Shown one piece after another: positions 1 to 8,600 of a stretch of 45,586 bases of DNA. The stretch is from JBIICS01 sp044238735 (lineage in GTDB: Bacteria; Bacteroidota; Bacteroidia; UBA4408). The stretch's first letter is position 1, and every line of letters starts with the position of its first letter. The DNA lies in NCBI GenBank assembly GCA_044238735.1, contig JBIICS010000005.1, forward strand, positions 1 through 45,586, read 5' to 3'. Under the pieces are notes generated by a model. It did no database searches and was not told where the DNA came from. It saw only the letters and a list, made by a program, of their open reading frames with translations. A program made the translations under genes and the position numbers.

Positions 1-728
1 AACATTATTTTATTGATTGTATTTCTGTAAAAGAAGAGTTAAATGCAGGAACTTTTGAAAAACAAGTTTTAAAATTGCTGGATGAACTGTTTATACTTCA
101 TAAGCAGGTTATTTTGGTAGGTGGTTCAGGTATGTATATAAACAGTATTGTAAATGGAGTTGACGAACTTCCCGAAAAAAACGAAACTATCCGTTCGCAT
201 CTTAATAAAGAATATGAAGAGAGGGGGCTCTACTTCATTCAGGAAAAGTTAAAAGAGTTGGATTTAGAATATTATAATCAGGTTGATATTCAAAATCCAC
301 AACGCATTATTCGAGCAATCGAAATATGTTTAATTACCGGAAAGAAATATTCCGAACTAAGAAAAAATACCCATAAAAATCGTCCTTTCGTCTCAATAAA
401 AATGGCCTTAAATATGGAAAGAGATAAACTATACGAAAGAATAAATTTACGGGTAGATAAAATGATGAATAATGGTTTACTGGATGAGGTTATAGAATTG
501 TTGCCCTATAAAAACCTAAACGCTTTAAATACGGTGGGTTATAAAGAATTGTTTGATTATATAGAAGGTAAATTAAAACTCGAAGAAGCTGTGGAATTGA
601 TTAAAAAAAATAGCCGAAACTATGCTAAACGCCAACTAACCTGGTTTAGAAAAGATAATGAATACATGTGGTTTAACCCAAATCAATTCGAACAGATTTT
701 TAATTGGATACAAATTCAAATATTATAA
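1..728 (+). CDS. miaA: tRNA dimethylallyltransferase MiaA, 5' end missing
   Basis: MiaA transfers a dimethylallyl group to N6 of A37 in tRNAs that read UNN codons. The reading frame is open from the first bases of the window (frame of position 3), so the gene begins upstream and only about the last 240 residues are here; the nucleotide-binding N-terminus is outside. Visible family signatures are HYFIDCISVKEELNAGTFEK at the left edge, the VGGSGMYI segment, the NPQRIIRAIE segment and the NTVGYKELFDYIEG segment, followed by KNSRNYAKRQLTWFRKD, which is the usual MiaA C-terminal region. The TTG at position 75 is internal and is not a start. The next gene follows after 38 bases. Identification is secure. 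Confidence 0.95.
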   Translation, partial: HYFIDCISVKEELNAGTFEKQVLKLLDELFILHKQVILVGGSGMYINSIVNGVDELPEKNETIRSHLNKEYEERGLYFIQEKLKELDLEYYNQVDIQNPQRIIRAIEICLITGKKYSELRKNTHKNRPFVSIKMALNMERDKLYERINLRVDKMMNNGLLDEVIELLPYKNLNALNTVGYKELFDYIEGKLKLEEAVELIKKNSRNYAKRQLTWFRKDNEYMWFNPNQFEQIFNWIQIQIL

Positions 729-766
729 AATCCCTAAATTACACGCCTTATCATAATAATAAATAA

Positions 767-1216
767 ATGAAAATTACCGTAAATTTTAAGTTGCTAAATA
801 AAGATTTTGATCAGGAACTGGCAGATAATTTTTTTGAAGGCCAGGAGGCAGATGGAAATCCAAAATTTCAATGGGAAGATGAAATGTCTTTTACCGGAGA
901 TCCTGTTGATTTTAAAATTCTAAATCACGATTTTTTTAAACTAAACGGAGTTCTCCCAAATGGAGAATCTTTTAGTTTTGATATTTGGGACACAACAATT
1001 TTAAGGGCTTTTTATAAGAATGGACAAATTACCGATTTAGCGGTTTCAAAAAAATTAGTTAAAGATTTAAAACGAACAACACAAAACGAGGTTCAATTAA
1101 TTAATGTAATTTTAAAAGATGGATTGCCATTTGTAAACCCACTAAACGGTGTATACATTTTAAAAAAAGATTTTCCTCAGGAATTATTCAAATTTGCAAA
1201 TGAAAAAAATGAATAA
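767..1216 (+). CDS. Unknown 149-residue protein, coupled to a DUF493 gene
   Basis: I do not recognise this family. The product is 149 residues with no signal peptide, no membrane segment and no cysteine cluster, so it is probably cytoplasmic. It alternates short hydrophobic and polar stretches in a way that suggests mostly beta structure in the first two thirds (an FSFDIWDTTILRAFYKNG core) and has a mixed charged C-terminus. Its stop codon shares one base with the next gene's start (TAATG at 1214-1218), so the two are likely translated together. This coupling with a DUF493 protein is the only hint of role. The ATG at 767 is the first good start after miaA, 38 bases downstream of it. Codon use and base composition match the neighbours. 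Confidence 0.75.
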   Translation: MKITVNFKLLNKDFDQELADNFFEGQEADGNPKFQWEDEMSFTGDPVDFKILNHDFFKLNGVLPNGESFSFDIWDTTILRAFYKNGQITDLAVSKKLVKDLKRTTQNEVQLINVILKDGLPFVNPLNGVYILKKDFPQELFKFANEKNE

Positions 1217-1485
1217 TGGATGATAAGTTTGAAAAACTGCGGGAACTTTTAATTAAAGATAATAACTGGCCTAAGGTTTACATGTTTAAATTTATTGTTG
1301 CAGGCGATAACTCTAAAATTGCTCAGGTTGAAAGTTTATTCTCTACCGATTCAGTTATCAGAACTAAAGAATCTTCAGGCGGCAAATACATTAGTATTAC
1401 GGTTGAAGAACTTATGTTAACGCCACAGCACGTTATTGATATTTATAATCAAGCCTCCAAAATAGAGGGAATTATGACTTTGTAA
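1216..1485 (+). CDS. DUF493 (YbeD-like) family protein
   Basis: Small 89-residue cytoplasmic protein of the DUF493/YbeD type, a ferredoxin-like alpha-beta fold of unknown biochemical role. The sequence shows the expected order: the WPKVYMFKFIVAG strand, a helix around KIAQVESLF, the SGGKYISITVEELM strand pair, and a last helix with VIDIYNQASKIEGIMTL, in which the ending G-(I/V)-x-x-L is typical of the family. The length is the family's usual one. It starts on an ATG that overlaps the upstream stop by one base and ends only 3 bases before the permease start at 1489, so 767-2520 is probably a single transcription unit. The family call is good; function is unknown. Confidence 0.8.
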   Translation: MDDKFEKLRELLIKDNNWPKVYMFKFIVAGDNSKIAQVESLFSTDSVIRTKESSGGKYISITVEELMLTPQHVIDIYNQASKIEGIMTL

Positions 1486-1488
1486 AAA

Positions 1489-2520
1489 ATGGTTAATCAG
1501 CATAAACGAAATAAACAGACTGCATTTTGGTTTTTATTTGTATTCGGTTTGGCCTTGTTTTATTGGCTTAGAGAATATATTACACCATTTTTAGGTTCAG
1601 TAATACTTTTTGTGATTTTAAAAAAGCCCATGGATTTCTTAGTTAATAAAAAGAAATGGAAAAGGGGATTGGCATCTATGTTGTTAATCCTTTCTACTTT
1701 TTTGTTAATTGTGGTTCCCTTGTTTTTCATCACCCAGGTTATGGTTTCTAAAATATCTCATGTAATGGATAATCCGGAACCCATACTAAAAATGTTTAAT
1801 TCGTTAGAACATCAGTTTAAATTATGGTTTAATATAGATTTATTATCGGACAAAAACATAGCATTTTTAACCGATTCTCTCAGTAGCTTTATTCCAGGAT
1901 TACTCAGCGAATCCTTAATTGCAATAGGTAATATTGTTTTAATGTATTTTATTCTTTATTTCTTGTTAAAAGATTTCGATAAAGTAACTCCCAATGTAAA
2001 ATCCCTTTTACCTATTTCCGATAGTCAGTTTAAAACATTCTCAAACGAACTAAATTCAATGACTATTTCTAATGTTATAGCAAGTCCAATGTTGGCAGGA
2101 CTTCAATCTATTGTTTCTGTTTTAGGATACTCATTAATAGGTTTAGATAATGCTTTTTTATGGGGAATTTTAACCGGAATTTTTTCTTTTATTCCCTTTG
2201 TTGGTTCTGCTTTAATTTGGGCCCCGGCAGCAATAATGACCTTCACAGAAGGAAACACAAATCAGGCCCTTTATCTGTTTATTTTTGGTGCTGTTATTAT
2301 AAGTAACATCGATAATGTTTTCCGGTTTATCCTTCAAAAAAAACTAGCCGATGTTCATCCTTTAATTACCGTTTTTGGATTATTGTTCGGTTTAAATATT
2401 TTTGGTTTACCGGGATTTATTTTTGGGCCACTCACGATCTCCTATTTTATAATAGGCCTCAAATTATACCGTGCTTCCTATTTAAAAAAAGAAAATACTC
2501 AACTATTTGATAATCAATAG
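1489..2520 (+). CDS. AI-2E/PerM family transporter
   Basis: 343-residue inner-membrane protein of the AI-2E family transporter (PerM, formerly UPF0118) superfamily. Hydrophobic segments are visible near residues 12-40 and 60-85, then a soluble loop of about 60 residues, then further segments near 145-165, 200-235, 240-260 and 265-330. The later part holds the family landmarks: the WGILTGIFSFIPFVGSALIW stretch and the late LITVFGLLFGLNIFGLPGFI segment. Family members have been linked to export of small molecules or to sodium/proton exchange; nothing here fixes the substrate. The ATG start lies 3 bases after the DUF493 stop, so it is the last gene of that unit. A consensus promoter for maeB lies directly downstream. 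Confidence 0.87.
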   Translation: MVNQHKRNKQTAFWFLFVFGLALFYWLREYITPFLGSVILFVILKKPMDFLVNKKKWKRGLASMLLILSTFLLIVVPLFFITQVMVSKISHVMDNPEPILKMFNSLEHQFKLWFNIDLLSDKNIAFLTDSLSSFIPGLLSESLIAIGNIVLMYFILYFLLKDFDKVTPNVKSLLPISDSQFKTFSNELNSMTISNVIASPMLAGLQSIVSVLGYSLIGLDNAFLWGILTGIFSFIPFVGSALIWAPAAIMTFTEGNTNQALYLFIFGAVIISNIDNVFRFILQKKLADVHPLITVFGLLFGLNIFGLPGFIFGPLTISYFIIGLKLYRASYLKKENTQLFDNQ

Positions 2521-2552
2521 TTTATCAAAATTTAATTTTAGTCTATTTTTCC

Positions 2553-2560
2553 TATCTTTG
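2553..2560 (+). promoter_or_regulatory. Bacteroidota -7 promoter element for maeB
   Basis: TATCTTTG fits the TAnnTTTG -7 consensus of Bacteroidota primary sigma factor promoters and ends 20 bases before the maeB ATG. No clear TTG -33 element is seen at the right distance; the region there is T-rich. Confidence 0.5.
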
Positions 2561-2580
2561 TTTGCTTACACTAGTCGTTT

Positions 2581-4875
2581 ATGGCTGATTTACGTAGAAA
2601 AAAAGAAGCATTAGAATATCACGAGCAGGGTCGTCCGGGTAAAATTGAAGTTATACCCACAAAACCCACCAGCTCTCAACGCGATTTATCCTTAGCCTAT
2701 TCGCCTGGTGTTGCAGAACCGTGTTTAGAAATTGCGGCTAATCCAACGGATGTGTATCGTTATACAGCAAAAGGGAATTTAGTTGCAGTTATTTCCAATG
2801 GAACTGCCGTTCTGGGTTTAGGCGATATTGGACCTGAAGCCTCCAAACCTGTTATGGAGGGAAAGGGCTTATTATTTAAAATATTTGCCGATATTGATGT
2901 GTTTGATATTGAGGTTGATGCAACGGATATTGATTTGTTTGTTAATACAGTTAAAGCAATTTCACCCACCTTTGGTGGTATTAATTTAGAGGATATTAAA
3001 GCGCCAGAATGTTTCGAAATTGAGCGTCGCTTAAAGGAGGAATTAAAAATTCCGATCATGCACGACGATCAGCATGGAACTGCAATTATTTCTTCTGCTG
3101 CCTTAATAAACGCTCTGGAAGTTGCCGGAAAAAAAATAGATGAAGTAAAGATTGTAGTTAATGGTGCCGGAGCCTCCGCAAATTCCTGTACCAAAATGTA
3201 TCTTTCTTTTGGCGCAAAAAAAGAAAATATTTTAATGCTGGATAGTAAGGGTGTTATATCGGTAGATAGAACAGACCTGGATGAGCAAAAACGTTTATTT
3301 GCAACAACTCGTCACGAAAAAACACTGGAAGAAGCTGTAAGAAATGCTGATGTATTTTTGGGATTATCCAAGGGAAATGTTTTAACCAAAGAGATGGTGC
3401 AAAGCATGGCCGCAAATCCAATTGTATTTGCTTTAGCTAACCCCGATCCCGAAATTCCTTATCAAACGGCCGTAGAGGCTCGCCCTGATATTATTATCGC
3501 AACCGGTCGTTCCGATCACCCTAACCAGGTTAATAATGTTTTAGGCTTTCCTTTTATTTTCCGTGGAGCCATGGATGTAAGAGCTACGGGTATTAATGAA
3601 GAAATGAAAATTGCTGCAGCCAGAGCAATTGCGGCATTGGCAAAAGAACCGGTGCCTGATGCGGTTGCTTTAGCTTATAATAAAAGAGATTTAGCATTTG
3701 GAAAAGAATATATTATTCCTAAACCTCTTGATCCTCGATTACTAACTACAGTTGCTCCTGCTGTTGCAAAAGCAGCGATTGATTCCGGAATTGCTCAATT
3801 AAGTATTAACGATTGGGAACAGTACAAATCTGATTTAGAAAAACGCTTAGGTTTAGATAACAAACTTATTCGTAAGATTACAAATAAAGCCAAAAGTGAT
3901 CCAAAACGCGTTGTGTTTGCTGAAGCAGATCATTATAAAATTTTAAAAGCTGCACAGATTGTTAAGGACGAAAATATTGCAATTCCGATTTTATTAGGCG
4001 ATCCTAATAAAATTAAAGCCATGATCGCTGAATATAAACTTGATTTAGAAGGAGTAGAAATTATTGATCCTAGAAGCAATAGTGAAGATGAACGTAGATT
4101 AAGTTTTGGTGATATCTTTTTTGAAAAGAGAAAACGAAGAGGTTACACACAATTTGAAGCCCGAAAAATTATGCGCGAGCGTAACTACTTTGGTTCCATG
4201 TTAATTGAACAGGGGTATGCAGATGCTATGATTTCAGGTTTAACTCGAAAATATCCTGATACTATTCGTCCAGCGCTTCAAATAATTGGTAAACAGGAGG
4301 GTGTAAATAAGGTGGCCGGTATGTACATTATGATAAATAAAAAAGGAACGTTCTTTTTTGCAGATACTACCGTTAATATTAATCCAACAGCTCAAGATCT
4401 GGTTGATATAACTTTACTAACGGTTCAGGCTGTTCGTCAGTTAACATTCGAGCCACGTGTAGCCTTGCTTTCATACACTAATTTCGGATCAGTAGAATCT
4501 GAAGATTCTGTTAAAATCCGTCAGGCTCTTGAAATTTTACAACGCGATTATCCGGATATTATTGTTGATGGCGAAGTTCAGGCCAATTTTGCCTTAAACT
4601 CTGAAATGATAAAGGAACAATTCCCTTTTTCGCCATTGGGTACAAAACCTGCAAATGTTTTAATTTTCCCCAACTTGGAAGCCGGAAATATAGCTTACAA
4701 GATGTTACAGGAAATTGGAGAATCGGAAGCAATAGGTCCCATATTATTGGGCTTAAAAAAACCTGTTCATGTTTTACAGCTGGGTACATCCGTTAGAGAA
4801 ATCGTTAACATGGTTACAATAGCTGTTGTTGATGCTCAGGCAAGAGAGGCATTTAAAAAAACACAAAAACAATAA
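2581..4875 (+). CDS. maeB: NADP-dependent malic enzyme with phosphotransacetylase-like domain
   Basis: MaeB oxidatively decarboxylates malate to pyruvate, giving NADPH, in the cytoplasm. The 764-residue product has the normal long MaeB layout: malic enzyme N-terminal and NAD-binding domains over about residues 1-425, then a phosphotransacetylase-like domain from about 430 to the end, thought to be regulatory (acetyl-CoA) and not catalytic. Visible landmarks are SLAYSPGVAEPC (residues about 37-48), HDDQHGTAIISSAALINAL from residue 161, the dinucleotide-binding VVNGAGASANSC near 192, and ALANPDPEIPYQTA. The PTA-like part has GYADAMISGLTRKYPDTIRP and ends VREIVNMVTIAVVDAQ. It starts at the only sensible ATG, just after a -7 element. 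maeB directly before ruvA and sprA is a gene order I recall from other Bacteroidota. Confidence 0.97.
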   Translation: MADLRRKKEALEYHEQGRPGKIEVIPTKPTSSQRDLSLAYSPGVAEPCLEIAANPTDVYRYTAKGNLVAVISNGTAVLGLGDIGPEASKPVMEGKGLLFKIFADIDVFDIEVDATDIDLFVNTVKAISPTFGGINLEDIKAPECFEIERRLKEELKIPIMHDDQHGTAIISSAALINALEVAGKKIDEVKIVVNGAGASANSCTKMYLSFGAKKENILMLDSKGVISVDRTDLDEQKRLFATTRHEKTLEEAVRNADVFLGLSKGNVLTKEMVQSMAANPIVFALANPDPEIPYQTAVEARPDIIIATGRSDHPNQVNNVLGFPFIFRGAMDVRATGINEEMKIAAARAIAALAKEPVPDAVALAYNKRDLAFGKEYIIPKPLDPRLLTTVAPAVAKAAIDSGIAQLSINDWEQYKSDLEKRLGLDNKLIRKITNKAKSDPKRVVFAEADHYKILKAAQIVKDENIAIPILLGDPNKIKAMIAEYKLDLEGVEIIDPRSNSEDERRLSFGDIFFEKRKRRGYTQFEARKIMRERNYFGSMLIEQGYADAMISGLTRKYPDTIRPALQIIGKQEGVNKVAGMYIMINKKGTFFFADTTVNINPTAQDLVDITLLTVQAVRQLTFEPRVALLSYTNFGSVESEDSVKIRQALEILQRDYPDIIVDGEVQANFALNSEMIKEQFPFSPLGTKPANVLIFPNLEAGNIAYKMLQEIGESEAIGPILLGLKKPVHVLQLGTSVREIVNMVTIAVVDAQAREAFKKTQKQ

Positions 4876-4915
4876 AAATAAAATGCAGTTAGAACATAAA
4901 ATAGAGTTGTTGTAT

Positions 4916-4953
4916 AAAAAGTGTTATCTACACGTGAGTATAATCACTTTTTT
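4916..4953 (+). terminator. Weak hairpin after maeB
   Basis: An 8-bp stem AAAAAGTG/CACTTTTT with a 21-base loop, followed by one more T, lies 41 bases after the maeB stop. It is A/T-rich and long-looped, so this is only a possible terminator. The rest of the 197-base gap to ruvA holds no recognised gene. Confidence 0.25.
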
Positions 4954-5072
4954 AGTTTCCTTTATTTTTAAAGTTAAATCTGTATTTAATTTCGATTTAA
5001 TAAATGTTCAATCGTTAAACTTAAATTCAATCAGCCTATAGAAGAGATCTCTACCCAACTTAATTAAGGTAA

Positions 5073-5657
5073 ATGATAAATCACATAGACGGAAGGTTGA
5101 TTGAGAAATCGCCCACCCATGCAGTTATTGAATGCAACGGTGTTGGTTATTTTCTGAATATTTCGTTAAACACTTTTTCTAAATTGCCCGAGAGTGGCAA
5201 TTGCAAGCTTTTGGCTTATCTTTCTATTAGGGAGGATGCTCATGTATTATATGGGTTTAAGGAGGAAAGTGAACGAGCTCTCTTTAAACATTTAATTTCT
5301 GTAAATGGTGTAGGGGCTTCTACAGCAAGAGTAATGCTTTCTTCGTTAAGTCCAAATGAAATACATGATGCTATTTCAAGTGGTGATGCCTCTACTTTGC
5401 AACGCATTAAAGGTATTGGTGCCAAATCTGCGCTTCGAATTATTGTTGATTTAAAAGATAAGTTGTCCAAATTAGGGTCACTCGAAGATTTTTCTGCTTC
5501 ATTAGGCAATACAAACAAATCGGAGGCGTTAGCTGCCCTGGTTGCACTTGGTTTTGCGAAACCTGCTGCAGAAAAGGCTTTAGAGAAAGCATCTAAAACA
5601 GTAGCGGGTGAAATGAGCGTTGAAAATTTAATAAAAATAGGGCTTAAGTTTTTATAG
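5073..5657 (+). CDS. ruvA: Holliday junction branch migration protein RuvA
   Basis: RuvA binds four-way DNA junctions as a tetramer and loads the RuvB motor for branch migration. The 194-residue product has the three-part layout: an N-terminal OB domain (residues 1-62, MINHIDGRLIEKSPTHAVIE then GVGYFLNIS), two helix-hairpin-helix motifs (VNGVGASTARVML near 77-89 and IKGIGAKSALRIIVDLKDK near 112-130), and a C-terminal UBA-like RuvB-binding domain (about 145-194: EALAALVALGFAKPAAEKAL). Length is normal for the family. The stop codon TAG at 5655-5657 shares its last G with the GTG start of sprA, so the recombination gene and the secretion gene are translationally coupled. No ruvB or ruvC is present in the window. 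Confidence 0.97.
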   Translation: MINHIDGRLIEKSPTHAVIECNGVGYFLNISLNTFSKLPESGNCKLLAYLSIREDAHVLYGFKEESERALFKHLISVNGVGASTARVMLSSLSPNEIHDAISSGDASTLQRIKGIGAKSALRIIVDLKDKLSKLGSLEDFSASLGNTNKSEALAALVALGFAKPAAEKALEKASKTVAGEMSVENLIKIGLKFL

Positions 5658-8600
5658 TGAAGTTTTGGGGTAAAAATACAAAGTGGTCTTTTCAGATTAT
5701 ACCTACTATTGTGCTGGTAGTAGTGGGATGGATGACTTTTGCAACCAATCTCCCTAAAAAATATAAGAATTACTACGATTTTAATTATCAACCCGCCGAT
5801 ACCAATAAAAAGAATAACGGTCCTTTGCCTTACCCTATCAAACAAAAACCGGGTGATGAGCCGCAAGATGTTAAACAGCATGGATTATTGTTAAAAGATC
5901 CTTCAAACGTAAAAACAGAGTATCAATATAATCCCAAAACAGGCAACTACGAGGTTACTCAAAAAATGGGTAATTTAAATTATCGTAACCCAACCTACAT
6001 GACCCTTGAAGAGTACAAGCGTTATGATATGGAAAAAAGCATGCAAAGTAACTGGCGAAAAAGAATGGATGCGGATGCTAAAGACCAAAGAAAAGAGGAT
6101 AAAGCGTTAATACCAAAAATACATGTAAGCGGGGAGGCTTTTGATCGTATTTTTGGTGGTAATACAGTTGATATTCGTCCAAATGGTTCTGCTGAATTAA
6201 TTTTTGGTGTAAATTCCTCTAAAAATGGTAATCCTGCAATTCCTTTAAGAAACCGAAGAATAACAACTTTCGATTTTAATCAGAAAATTCAATTAAACGT
6301 TATTGGCAAGATTGGAGAAAAATTAAAATTAACCACATCCTACAATACCGAGGCTACATTCGATTTCGAAAATCAAATGAAGGTTGAGTATACCGGTCTT
6401 GAGGATGAAATACTTCAAAAAATTGAAGCCGGTAATGTTAATCTCCCATTAAATAGTCAGCTTATTACCGGAAGCCAAAGTTTATTTGGTGTTAAAACAC
6501 AAATGCGATTTGGAAAGTTAACGGCCACTACCGTTCTGTCTCAACAAAGAGGTAAAAAAACAGAAGTGGATGTGCCACCGGGTGGCGGACAATTATCTAC
6601 CTTTATTATGAGTGCAGATAATTATGAGGCTAATAAACATTATTTCCTATCTCAATATTTTAGAGATAATTACGATAGAGCTTTAGCAGCACTACCCTTT
6701 GTTAACTCTCAGGTAAATATTACACGTATAGAAGTTTGGATCACAAACCGACAGGCTAATCCCGATAACCGAAATATATTAGGTTTAATGGATTTAGCAG
6801 AGGATACTTCGCGTGTTTATGCCAAAGGAAAAATATTTTTAAACTCAGCCAGCGATAATACAGTTAGTAATGATCGAAATACCTTATACAACTCTATAAA
6901 ATCGAATTCTGCTTTAAGAGTATTTGAAGATATCAATAACTTTTTAGGAAAAGGCGCATATTCTTTTTTAAAAATTGGCCGTGATTACGAAAAAGTTATT
7001 GCCCGAAAATTAACTGCAACCGAATTTAATTTTAATCCGCGCTTAGGATATATTTCACTTAACCAAGCTTTAAATGCCGATGAGGTTTTGGCGGTTGCAT
7101 ATCAATATACTTTAAATGGGAAAACTTATCAGGTTGGAGAATTTTCAACCGATGGGGTAGACCACCCCAAAACACTAATTCTAAAGCTCTTAAAAGGTAC
7201 GTTGGTAAACGTTAAATTACCCCTATGGGATTTAATGATGAAAAACATATACAACATCAACGCATACCAGGTAAGTAAAGATGATTTTAAAATGGATATT
7301 TTACATACTGATATTAAATCCGGTTTAGATTATAATTTTATACCCGTAGGCGCAATTAATAAGAAAGTTTTATTAAGGGTGATGAACCTGGATACCCTTA
7401 ACAGACAATTGGATCCGCAGCCGGATGGCTTTTTTGATTTTGTAGAAAACATAACCATTGTTCCGGATAAGGGAAGAATTATTTTTCCGGTAACAGAACC
7501 TTTTGGATCTCATCTTTATAAACAAATTACGTCCAACGGAAACAATCAGGAGGGCATTGAAGCCGCTAAAGATTATGTTTTTCAACAATTGTACGACAGT
7601 ACCCGTTTTCAAGCCCAACAGGTTGTAAAACTTAATCGATTTAAATTGAGAGGTACTTATAAATCTTCCGGTGGTTCCGAAATTTCTTTAAATGCTTTAA
7701 ATATTCCTCAAGGAGCCGTTCAGGTTACCTGCGGTGGACAAATTTTAACGGAAAACTCTGATTATACAGTTGATTATAATTTGGGTAGAGTTAAAATTAT
7801 TAATGAAGGTATTTTAAATTCAGGTAAACCTATAAAGGTGTCTGTGGAAAGTAACTCTATGTTTAGTATCCAGCAAAAATCAATGATAGGGACACGGCTT
7901 GATTACAAGCTAAGTAATGATATTAATATTGGAGGTACTATAATGCGTGTTGCAGAAAGACCTTTAACTCAAAAAGTAAATATTGGCGACGAACCCATTG
8001 CCAATACTATTGCGGGTTTAGATGGTAATTACCGAACTGAACTTCCCCTCTTAACTCGTTTGGTAGACAAGCTTCCTTTTTATGATACTAAAGAGGTTTC
8101 AACGGTTTCATTGCAAGGTGAAGTGGCAAAATTATTTCCAGGTAACGCTCGGGCCATAACCCGCGATGGCATCTCTTACATAGATGACTTTGAAAGCTCC
8201 CAATCTACTATCGATTTAAAAACTCCATCGGCCTGGTCGTTGGCTTCAATACCTCAGGGACAACCATCCCTATTTCCTGAAGCTTCCTTTAACGACACTT
8301 TACCAATTGGATTTAACAGAGCTAAATTGGCCTGGTATTCGGTAGATCCTATTTTTACTTTTAATGTTGGCGCCGAAACACCCGAGCATATAAGAAATGA
8401 TAAAGAGGCTCAATCCAATAATCAGGTTCGCTTCGTTATGGAAAATGAAATCTTTCCCCAAAAACAATTTGCTCAGGGACAACAAATGGCTAATATGCCG
8501 GTATTAGATTTGGCTTTCTACCCAGAAGAGCGTGGTCCCTATAACTTTGATGCTGCTCCTTCTGCTATCTCCTCCGGTATTGGTTCTGATGGAAAATTGT

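Noticed and set aside
4826..5041. 71-codon frame overlapping the end of maeB and the gap before ruvA
   Set aside because: Starts inside maeB in another frame; Lys/Asn/Leu-rich content is what A/T-rich spacer gives by chance.
5240..5881. 213-codon open frame on the minus strand across the ruvA-sprA junction
   Set aside because: It is antisense to two certain genes, reads as low-complexity without any domain, and has no promoter or partner.
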